Source: Candidatus Cardinium hertigii
GTDB lineage: Bacteria; Bacteroidota; Bacteroidia; Cytophagales_A; Amoebophilaceae
Reading direction: 5' to 3'
Assembly (NCBI RefSeq): GCF_003788695.1
Contig: NZ_RARA01000025.1
Location: 5,352 to 13,773, forward strand
DNA: 8,422 nucleotides
Positions 1 to 5,382 of this stretch are shown piece after piece (positions within the stretch are counted from its first letter, which is position 1; each line of letters starts with the position of its first letter). A program made the position numbers and the translations under genes. Below the pieces are notes generated by a model. That model worked only from the letters and a program-made list of their open reading frames with translations. It searched no databases and had not been told where the DNA came from.

Positions 1-93
1 CGCACGAGGGTGAAGTGCACGCAGCATAGTACCCACTATGCGAGTACACTGAATCCCGAAGCGGAACATAGCCAGCTTTTCAAAGACGAAGAG
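1..93 (+). repeat. Partial copy R0 of GC-rich palindromic repeat
   Basis: This is the right-hand part of a GC-rich repeat whose left end lies outside the window. It matches bases 128-261 (copy R1) closely, through the small hairpin GCATAGT/ACTATGC (24-30 with 35-41) and the end arm GCCAGCTTTTCAAA (71-84). It lacks the roughly 42-bp block that in R1 carries the large palindrome at 175-204. No open reading frame is evident. Its base composition is clearly richer in G+C than the surrounding AT-rich DNA. Function unknown; it could be a structured RNA or a non-autonomous mobile repeat. Confidence 0.75.
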
Positions 94-100
94 ACGATTA

Positions 101-297
101 CTCAATGGATTTGGAAAGCTGGCAAGGCGCGCGAGGGTGAAGCGCACGCAGCATAGTAGAACTATGCGAGTTCGCCCCATGATGTATATACATACATCAT
201 GGGGACCCCAAGTACGCTGAATCCCGAAGCGGAACATAGCCAGATTTTCAAAGACGAAGAGTAAGCTCAAACAGGCTGATTTTCTACATTGCTCTCA
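101..297 (+). repeat. Full copy R1 of GC-rich palindromic repeat
   Basis: Read on the plus strand, this closely matches the reverse complement of 4506-4699 (copy R2), with only scattered mismatches up to about base 275. Its core (110-252) is bounded by imperfect 14-bp inverted arms, TTTGGAAAGCTGGC (110-123) and GCCAGATTTTCAAA (239-252), which pair at 12 of 14 positions. Inside lie a 7-bp hairpin (151-157 with 161-167) and a perfect 13-bp-stem palindrome (175-204). The arms recur in R0 and R2. The flanks are shared between copies too (ACTCAATGGA to the left, GACGAAGAG to the right), so the core is part of a larger unit. No coding potential is seen. Confidence 0.8.
175..204. repeat. Perfect 13-bp palindrome inside R1
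   Basis: CCCCATGATGTAT (175-187) pairs perfectly with 192-204 around a 4-base loop. The equivalent in R2 (4595-4624) is an uninterrupted 30-bp palindrome with one G/T wobble and an 18-bp perfect centre (4601-4618). It is absent from R0. It could form a hairpin in RNA or a cruciform in DNA. No T-run follows, so it is not a standard terminator. Confidence 0.8.
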
Positions 298-582
298 GAC
301 TGAATTTTTCTAATCACAGCTTTGTTCAAGGCGAGACCGTTGCAATAGGAAACAAAAATTTAATAAAAGAAATAAGCGTCTACCTAATCATTACTAAAAA
401 GTCTTTAAAAGTACATAAAAAATAATATTTTAGTGCTGTAAACGTACAAAAATGTACAAGTTACATCTAGATTTCTATAAAAAATACGTTGCCATTTTTC
501 TATTGCAACGGCCTCAAGGCGCGTTTTTTATAAACTTATATTATTGCACTATTTCTAATTGGCTACACGACTGAACGGATAC
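298..582 (+). repeat. Unit A (about 97 bp), split by an insertion
   Basis: This is the first of two tandem units. Its opening 36 bases (298-333) match 583-618 (unit B) at 35 of 36 positions. Its remaining part (522-582) matches the rest of B less well and is shorter, ending in the shared motif CTGAACGGATAC (571-582). The two halves are separated by the MITE-like element at 333-515. Joined with one copy of the short flanking duplication, they give a continuous unit like B and like the inverted copy D (4384-4505). Non-coding. Confidence 0.75.
333..515. mobile_element. MITE-like element in unit A
   Basis: The ends are near-perfect terminal inverted repeats: GAGACCGTTGCAATAG at the left (333-348) and, read inward on the other strand, GAGGCCGTTGCAATAG at the right (500-515). 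TCAAGGCG stands on both sides (326-333 and 514-521), so the target duplication is 5 to 8 bp depending on where the element ends are drawn. The interior is AT-rich and has no open reading frame, so it cannot encode its own transposase. Uninterrupted versions of the same site exist at 583-630 and, inverted, around 4465-4505. The family of the mobilising transposase cannot be named from this. Confidence 0.75.
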
Positions 583-701
583 GACTGAATTTTTCTAGTC
601 ACAGCTTTGTTCAAGGCGCATTTTTTAAGATCTAGTATTATTGCGCTATTGCTAATGGGTGTGAACACAGATACGTATAGGCCACATGACTGAACGGATA
701 C
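583..701 (+). repeat. Unit B, uninterrupted
   Basis: This 119-bp unit directly follows unit A. Read on the plus strand, it matches the reverse complement of unit D (4384-4505) and, less closely, of unit C (3401-3503). It ends in CTGAACGGATAC (690-701). With R1 it forms the left arm of a long inverted repeat around the ankyrin and RING genes. Non-coding. Confidence 0.8.
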
Positions 702-1010
702 CGTATACTACCATTAGGGATTATCGAAAGTTTTGTATCGATATATTAAGAATAAAATTAAGAGCAAGGGCTAGTATGCTGTTTGGCTACTTAGGACATT
801 AGATCCTATAAAAAAGATTAAACAACTAGCCCTAATAAAATAAGTGATAAAAATCAGACAGTATCAGCATATTAAGCGTTGAATTATTTCAATGCGCTTA
901 TATTTACGAGTTTTTGCGATTTTGATTCTTACCTATATACCTATTTTATTTGCTCTTAATAATAAAATTTAAACATAAATTAACTATAAACCAAATTTTG
1001 CTTGATCAAA
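702..1010. other. AT-rich non-coding stretch with nested inverted repeats
   Basis: No gene is seen here. TTAAGAGCAA (758-767) is repeated inverted at 950-959, with similar A/T-rich flanks outside each arm, bounding a segment of about 202 bp. Inside are AGGGCTAGT (767-775) paired with ACTAGCCCT (825-833), and a compact hairpin at 873-900 with an 11-bp stem, a 2-base bulge and a 4-base loop. This may be a decayed non-autonomous element. There is no second copy in the window to show mobility. Confidence 0.45.
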
Positions 1011-1123
1011 AAGTAGCTTTAAAAGAAGTAGCTTCTAAATAAATGGATAAAATCATTAATTATCAAATATTAGCCATTTGCTATAATCTATAAAATATGG
1101 CTACCATGCAAGTGAACGGATTC
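1011..1123 (+). repeat. Repeat E (direct copy of F)
   Basis: This is a direct repeat of 4803-4942. The segment 1061-1097 is identical to 4880-4916. It includes the imperfect palindrome AGCCAT...ATGGCT (1072-1102). The right end is GTGAACGGATTC (1112-1123), a variant of the motif that also ends units A and B. It lies downstream of the ankyrin gene, which is on the minus strand. It contains TATAAT-like strings but no evidence of promoter use. Non-coding. Confidence 0.75.
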
Positions 1124-1157
1124 GTTTAGGTGTGTGGCCGTGAGATGCACGCTTTTC

Positions 1158-3257
1158 CTACATTACCACACATGAAGATTTACTGCATAAATCCCTTAAC
1201 TCTCTAGCGCTATTTAATAATCCACTGGCCACTCTTTCGTATTCCATAGCTTGATCTGGATTTATTTTTTCCACATAATCACGTAATTGAGGTAACTGCG
1301 TACCACTTTGGGTAACTTGTCCTGTAGCATTCAAATATAAATCGGTTGTTATAAACTTGCATATATCCCATATTTCATTAGGAAGATGCGAGTGTAAACT
1401 CTCAGAATTCTGATTAGTAGGCGTATTTCTTTGCTTAAACTTATTATTCTGTAGTAAATACCCAAGTATACGCTTCTCTACTATATGAGAACCATCTCTG
1501 CTATTTAAAAGGTTAATCCCATAACAGTTGCGTATAAAGACAAGATATGCATAATCTTCAGGCGAGTATCCTTGCTTATTTTCAATGTCTTTCCTAGCAC
1601 TGCAACGCTCTAAGAGCTTAACGGTATTTAGCTGACGACTTCTTGTAAACTTATGATAGCTTCCAATAAACCTACAACATTGCCTATAGGCTATATGCAA
1701 CGCAGTATTTCCATCATCGTTTTGAGCATCTACCTTAACACCCGCATTTAATAAAAGCTCTATTCCATCTAAGTCACTTTGTTTCGACGCCCAATGCAAA
1801 GCAGCAATGCCCCATTTATTTTGTTTGTTTATCTTGTTGCCCCTATCCAATAATAGCTTAACCATATTTGCGTGCCTATGTTTAACTGCGTACTCTAGCG
1901 GCATCATCTGCTTTTTGTTCTGCATATCTATTTTAGCACCGTTATCTAATAATAGTTCAACTAAATTTTCTCTACCATCGATAGCTGCTAAATGCAACGC
2001 AGTATTTCCATCATTGTTTTGAATGTTTATCTGATCTATCTGGTTTATCTGTATAAGCTTATTTAATAACAGTTGAGCTATATTTTCTTGATTATATTTA
2101 ACTGCCAAATGCAACGCAGTATTTCCATCTTTGTTCCGAATGTTTATTTTAGCACCGTTATCTAATAATAGCTCAGTTAAATTTTCTATACCATGTATAG
2201 CTGCTAAATGCAACGCAGTATTTCCATCATTGTTTTGAATGTTTATCTGATCTATCTGGTTTATCTGTATAAGCTTATTTAATAATAGCTGAACTATATT
2301 TTGAGCTATATTTTCTTGATTATATTTAACTACCAAATGTAACGCAGTATTTCCATCTTTGTTCTGAATGTTTATTTTAGCACCGCTATCTAATAATAGC
2401 CCAACCAAATTTTTCATGCCATATTCAACTGCCAAATGCAACACAGTATTTCCATCTTTGTTCTGAATGTTTATCTGTTCTATCTGGTTTATCTCTATAA
2501 GCTTATTTAATAATAGCTGAACTATATTTTGAGCTATATTTTCTTGATTATATTTAACTGCCCAATGTAAAACGGTATCCCGTTCACCTTGGTTCCTATA
2601 ATGTATACTTGCATTATAGGACAATAATAGTTCTGCTATATCGCAGTGACCGTGTTTAACTGCCCAATGCAAAGCTGTATGCCACAATTTATCGTAACTA
2701 TTTTTATTTGCCTGACTTTCTAATAAAAGCTTCGCTATATCGTACTTACCATATATAGCTGCCAGATGCAAAGCAGTATATCCATCTTTATCGATAGCCT
2801 CAATGTTTGCACCTTTATCTAATAATACCTCAGCCACATATGTGCGACCATATCTAGTGGCTGTATGCAACAATGTACTATTTCTTACCTTATCATGCTT
2901 GATTATGTCTGGACTATCTTTCGGTATTTTTTCGATACAATCCATACAGCCAGCATAGGCTGCCATATGTAACTTATCGCTATTAAACGCAGCAAGCGGA
3001 GACGCATTTTTACAGATACAATCAGATTGTGAAGCCCTTACTACGGTTTCTTGTGTAGAAATATTTTGCCCATTTGCATCCTGCGTATGCTTCATGCCAT
3101 TTTTGAGATTTGTGCAACTATAGGTAATGAAACAGCTATACCATATTGCCGGATACATATACCAATTTACTGTAGATCGCCGCCTACAACCTTTTTTATA
3201 TATTGAATGCACAAACATCATAACTATAATTTTAATATTTTTATTAATTAAATACAT
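1158..3257 (-). CDS. Ankyrin-repeat protein with C-terminal F-box-like motif, probable effector
   Basis: The protein has 699 residues and about 13 ankyrin repeats between roughly residues 94 and 570; many carry the diagnostic TALHLAA core. Three consecutive pairs (225-300, 301-376, 377-448) combine a long repeat of 39-43 residues with a standard 33-residue one. The N-terminus has a basic stretch (KKGCRRR, 21-27), a moderately hydrophobic segment and a Cys at 48, so it may be a weak lipoprotein or export signal; Met13, Met14 or Met34 are alternative starts. Residues 625-643 (LPNEIWDICKFITTDLYLN) resemble the start of an F-box. Ankyrin plus C-terminal F-box proteins in poxviruses and some symbionts recruit host ubiquitin ligase complexes. 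An effector role here is inferred. It diverges from the RING gene and has no operon partner. Confidence 0.85.
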   Translation of the reverse strand: MYLINKNIKIIVMMFVHSIYKKGCRRRSTVNWYMYPAIWYSCFITYSCTNLKNGMKHTQDANGQNISTQETVVRASQSDCICKNASPLAAFNSDKLHMAAYAGCMDCIEKIPKDSPDIIKHDKVRNSTLLHTATRYGRTYVAEVLLDKGANIEAIDKDGYTALHLAAIYGKYDIAKLLLESQANKNSYDKLWHTALHWAVKHGHCDIAELLLSYNASIHYRNQGERDTVLHWAVKYNQENIAQNIVQLLLNKLIEINQIEQINIQNKDGNTVLHLAVEYGMKNLVGLLLDSGAKINIQNKDGNTALHLVVKYNQENIAQNIVQLLLNKLIQINQIDQINIQNNDGNTALHLAAIHGIENLTELLLDNGAKINIRNKDGNTALHLAVKYNQENIAQLLLNKLIQINQIDQINIQNNDGNTALHLAAIDGRENLVELLLDNGAKIDMQNKKQMMPLEYAVKHRHANMVKLLLDRGNKINKQNKWGIAALHWASKQSDLDGIELLLNAGVKVDAQNDDGNTALHIAYRQCCRFIGSYHKFTRSRQLNTVKLLERCSARKDIENKQGYSPEDYAYLVFIRNCYGINLLNSRDGSHIVEKRILGYLLQNNKFKQRNTPTNQNSESLHSHLPNEIWDICKFITTDLYLNATGQVTQSGTQLPQLRDYVEKINPDQAMEYERVASGLLNSARELRDLCSKSSCVVM
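1914..2585 (-). repeat. Three tandem copies of a 216-228 bp unit inside the ankyrin gene
   Basis: Units at 2358-2585 (228 bp), 2130-2357 (228 bp) and 1914-2129 (216 bp) each encode one long and one standard ankyrin repeat. Long stretches are nearly identical in DNA, for example around 2000-2072 and 2211-2285, which indicates recent in-frame duplication. The third unit lacks 12 bp that form a short internal duplication (GAGCTATATTTT next to a near copy) in the other two. That matches an in-frame slippage step removing four residues. Confidence 0.85.
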
Positions 3258-3400
3258 TAAACATCTATATTAATATTTAATAAATTAAATATGCATACAA
3301 TTGTCTAACATGGACTTTTATTTATGTAGGTAAGCAAACTACCATACAAGCCTATAGTAAAAGGTAAGGATTATCTAAGCTTAAAGCAAATAAAGTGGCC

Positions 3401-3503
3401 GTATCTGTTCAGTGGAGTGGTCTATGCGTATTCCTGTTCGTATCCATTAGAAATAGTGCAATAATGCAAGATCATAAAAATACGCCTTGAAAAAACTGTA
3501 GAA
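3401..3503 (-). repeat. Unit C, degraded copy of A/B/D
   Basis: It has the same orientation as unit D (4384-4505) and is the reverse of A and B. Recognisable blocks are GTATCTGTTCAG at the start (3401-3412), ATTAGAAATAGTGCAATAAT and CGCCTTGAA. It carries more mismatches than the other copies, so it is probably an older insertion. It lies inside the divergent intergenic region. Non-coding. Confidence 0.65.
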
Positions 3504-3593
3504 AGGAAAGAAAGGAAAAAAATCAAAAGAAAATCAATTTATCTGAGCTCCGTAGGAGCGAGATTTGATTTTTGGTTTTTTTCTTTCTTTTTT
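3501..3593. repeat. Long A/T-armed stem-loop with GCTCC-GTA-GGAGC tip
   Basis: The tip is a GC hairpin, GCTCC (3547-3551) and GGAGC (3555-3559) around GTA. It is extended by ATCT/AGAT (3541-3544 with 3561-3564) and by AAATCAA/TTGATTT (3531-3537 with 3565-3571). Beyond that, a purine-rich A/G arm faces a T/C-rich arm. The poly-T tail would suit an intrinsic terminator on the plus strand. However, it lies upstream of both adjacent genes, so it terminates neither of them. It could insulate the RING gene from upstream transcription or be a mobile hairpin repeat. Confidence 0.6.
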
Positions 3594-3700
3594 ATACTAG
3601 GTATATTTAATCAAAGTAACTAGCAGGTGGGGGATCCCACGCAATGCTCAACCATATATTCATCCATAACAACATAACAACACTACTACTCATACTCAAT

Positions 3701-4354
3701 ATGAAAATAAATGTGATCAACCAATTATGGTATTGCTATTTTTTTATATCGCTATTATTTATGGGATGTAGCAAATCTGCTTGTCCATATAACATAGATA
3801 AGATTAATACACAAGACAATAAAGATAATAATTTACCAACAAGAAATATAAATTCGCAAATAGTTCCTGAAGGATTACCAGCAGAAGATGATGCAGCGAT
3901 AGAAAAGCAATTTATTGAGGAAATAAGCCATGCTTATGTGTATAATAATAAAAAAAATGAAAGTTGGTGGTCTCCAGATCAACTAGTTGTATATACACTA
4001 CGTATGCAGGCGATTAATCTAGGGTGGTCCTTAGCAAGAGAGGCATATATCAATGGAGCGTATGGATCTTTTCTATGTGGGGTGGGAATAAACATAGCCG
4101 TATTCTATGTAACACATATGGTACCTTCGTTAAAAAGAAAAACGGAAAACGAAAGATGTAAAAATAATATACAGAGATTAATTCAGGGTATACGAGAAAA
4201 ACATCCCATGAGGTGGTCCCAGTTGGATCCAACATGTAGTATATGTATAAATGAACAAGATACGCAACCTATTCAATGTGGCCATTATTTTCATGCAGCA
4301 TGTATTGCACGCTGGTGGCAGGAGCATCCACGATGTCCAATATGTAACCAGTAA
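3701..4354 (+). CDS. Membrane or lipoprotein-like RING-H2 finger protein, probable E3 ubiquitin ligase effector
   Basis: The start at 3701 gives 217 residues; an in-frame ATG at 3644 would add 19. I prefer 3701 because it opens a bacterial-type signal: a short N-terminus with a single Lys, a hydrophobic run, then FMGC with Cys23 as a possible lipidation site. A second hydrophobic segment spans about residues 120-141. The C-terminus is a complete C3H2C3 RING-H2 finger with ligands Cys179, Cys182, Cys193, His195, His198, Cys201, Cys212 and Cys215. It has the usual hydrophobic residue before the second Cys, a Trp in the E2-facing helix and Pro after the seventh ligand. RING-H2 domains bind E2 enzymes and catalyse ubiquitin transfer in eukaryotes. 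Bacteria lack this pathway, so the target would be the host. Export and activity are inferred. It is convergent with the str operon. Confidence 0.85.
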   Translation: MKINVINQLWYCYFFISLLFMGCSKSACPYNIDKINTQDNKDNNLPTRNINSQIVPEGLPAEDDAAIEKQFIEEISHAYVYNNKKNESWWSPDQLVVYTLRMQAINLGWSLAREAYINGAYGSFLCGVGINIAVFYVTHMVPSLKRKTENERCKNNIQRLIQGIREKHPMRWSQLDPTCSICINEQDTQPIQCGHYFHAACIARWWQEHPRCPICNQ

Positions 4355-4383
4355 CACAAATAATAAGGAATGTGTTTGCCTAA

Positions 4384-4505
4384 GTATCCGTTCAGTCATG
4401 TGGCCTATACGTATCTGTGTTCACATCAATTAGAAATAGCGCAATAATATTAGATCGTAAAAAATGCGCCTTGAACAAAGCTGTGATTAGAAAATTTCAG
4501 TTTGA
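4384..4505 (-). repeat. Unit D, inverted copy of unit B
   Basis: It begins with GTATCCGTTCAG (4384-4395), the reverse complement of the end motif of unit B, and continues through TTAGAAATAGCGCAATAAT to the AAGCTGTGATTAGAAAAT block. It starts 29 bp after the RING stop codon and runs directly into R2. With R2 it is the right arm of the long inverted repeat around the two effector genes. Non-coding. Confidence 0.8.
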
Positions 4506-4699
4506 AAGTTAGTAGAAAATCAGCCTGTTTGAGCCTACTCTTCGTCTTTGAAAAGCTGGCTGTGTTCCGCTTCGGGATTCAGCGTACTTGGGGTCCCCGT
4601 GATGTATGTACATACATCATGGGGCGAACTCACATAGTGGGTACTATGCTGCGTGCGCTTCACCCTCGCGCGCCTTGCCAGCTTTCCAAATCCATTGAG
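4506..4699 (-). repeat. Copy R2 of GC-rich palindromic repeat, inverted relative to R1
   Basis: The 144-bp core (4547-4690) is bounded by 14-bp arms, TTTGAAAAGCTGGC (4547-4560) and GCCAGCTTTCCAAA (4677-4690), which pair at 13 of 14 positions. The centre is the 30-bp palindrome 4595-4624. The small CATAGT/ACTATG hairpin follows at about 4632-4649. A 66-codon frame across it has no recognisable protein signal and is not conserved as a frame in R1. The structure, not a reading frame, is what the copies share. Confidence 0.8.
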
Positions 4700-4718
4700 T
4701 GACCATAGAGAGCGAGTT

Positions 4719-4769
4719 CTGATTTTCAGCTTTCAGACTGGAATTTTCAACAGCTTTGTTCACCAGCGC
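4719..4769 (+). repeat. Short fragment of the unit A/B left end
   Basis: The sequence from CTGATTTTC through CAGCTTTGTTCA resembles the junction and start of unit A (274-330) in plus orientation. It therefore faces the opposite way to neighbouring D/R2. The match is partial, with small deletions. It looks like a remnant left by rearrangement. Confidence 0.5.
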
Positions 4770-4782
4770 TTGATTTTTTTTG

Positions 4783-4814
4783 GCTACTTTTTTTGATCAA
4801 GCAAAAAAAGTAGC
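4783..4814. repeat. Perfect 12-bp stem hairpin
   Basis: GCTACTTTTTTT (4783-4794) pairs perfectly with AAAAAAAGTAGC (4803-4814) around the 8-base loop GATCAAGC. It lies at the left end of repeat F, between the convergent RING and rpsJ genes. It lacks a GC-rich stem followed by a T-run on either strand, so terminator function is uncertain. Copy E lacks the complete left arm. Confidence 0.6.
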
Positions 4815-4942
4815 TGTAAAAGAAGTAGTTGTTTAAAACAAAGAAGTAGTTTTTAAAAAAAATGGATAAAATCATCATTTATCAAATATTAGCCATTTGC
4901 TATAATCTATAAAATACGGCTGCTACGCAGGTGAACGGATAC
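4803..4942 (+). repeat. Repeat F (direct copy of E)
   Basis: It matches 1011-1123 in the same orientation, with an extra short duplication of AAGAAGTAG in its left part. It ends with GTGAACGGATAC (4931-4942). A further related end motif, GTGAACGAATAT, follows at 4961-4972. The remainder of the gap down to the rpsJ stop (4973-5045) shows no gene and no convincing terminator. Non-coding. Confidence 0.75.
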
Positions 4943-5045
4943 AATATTTCTATCACGCAAGTGAACGAATATATTAATATTGTATTGTAGCAAAAATCGA
5001 AAACGTTACCAATACATAAGGGAATGGTTGCCCCTAAATATCATT

Positions 5046-5351
5046 TTAAACTTTAATTTCAACTTCTACACCACTAGGTAGTTCTAATTTCATTAGCGCA
5101 TCTACTGCCTTTGAACTATTGGAATAGATGTCTATTAACCTTTTATGGGTACAAAGCTGAAACTGTTCTCTTGACTTCTTATCTATATGTGGAGAACGCA
5201 AAACAGTATAGACCTCTTTTGTACATGGAAGCGGTATTGGACCATTTACGACTGTTCGGGTTGCCTTTACAGCTTTAACGATATTTTCTGCTGATTTATC
5301 CAATAGAATAGAATCGAATGATTTAAGTTTAATGCGAATTTTTTGATTCAT
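5046..5351 (-). CDS. rpsJ: 30S ribosomal protein S10
   Basis: The protein has 101 residues, the normal length. It carries the family core [20 protein letters not shown] and the C-terminal [15 protein letters not shown]10 sits in the head of the small subunit and, with NusB, also takes part in transcription antitermination (family knowledge). The ATG follows the fusA stop after 31 bp with no clear Shine-Dalgarno site, common in Bacteroidetes. It is the last visible gene of the operon. The usual next gene, rplC, is absent and repeat DNA follows instead. Confidence 0.97.
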   Translation of the reverse strand: MNQKIRIKLKSFDSILLDKSAENIVKAVKATRTVVNGPIPLPCTKEVYTVLRSPHIDKKSREQFQLCTHKRLIDIYSNSSKAVDALMKLELPSGVEVEIKV

Positions 5352-5382
5352 ATGTTTTATTGCAATAATATAGATATATATT

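Larger units (their letters stand above)
3258..3700. other. Divergent intergenic region between ankyrin and RING genes
   Basis: This 443-bp non-coding region separates two divergently transcribed genes, so promoters for both should lie here, but no confident Bacteroidetes-type promoter can be assigned. It holds degraded unit C (3401-3503), a long A/T-armed stem-loop (3501-3593) and a small hairpin GTGGG/CCCAC (3627-3631 with 3636-3640) just before an in-frame ATG at 3644. The first 80 bases upstream of the ankyrin start are extremely AT-rich. Confidence 0.6.

Noticed and set aside
1..701. CRISPR array
   Set aside because: Repeats are few, long, partly palindromic and tandem or inverted, without regular unique spacers.
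1075..1096. TATAAT-like strings in repeats E and F as promoters
   Set aside because: They do not face a nearby gene start in a useful way, and Bacteroidetes promoters use a different consensus.
4355..4380. Terminator for the RING gene (AACACA/TGTGTT inverted repeat)
   Set aside because: Only a 6-bp AT-rich stem with no T-run follows it; too weak to call.
4502..4702. Open frame of 66 codons across R2
   Set aside because: It runs through a palindromic repeat, has no recognisable protein features, and the R1 copy does not preserve it as a frame. The inverted-repeat structure is the better explanation.
4980..5045. Intrinsic terminator downstream of rpsJ
   Set aside because: Only short imperfect pairings (for example ACCA/TGGT) are seen, with no convincing stem plus T-run.
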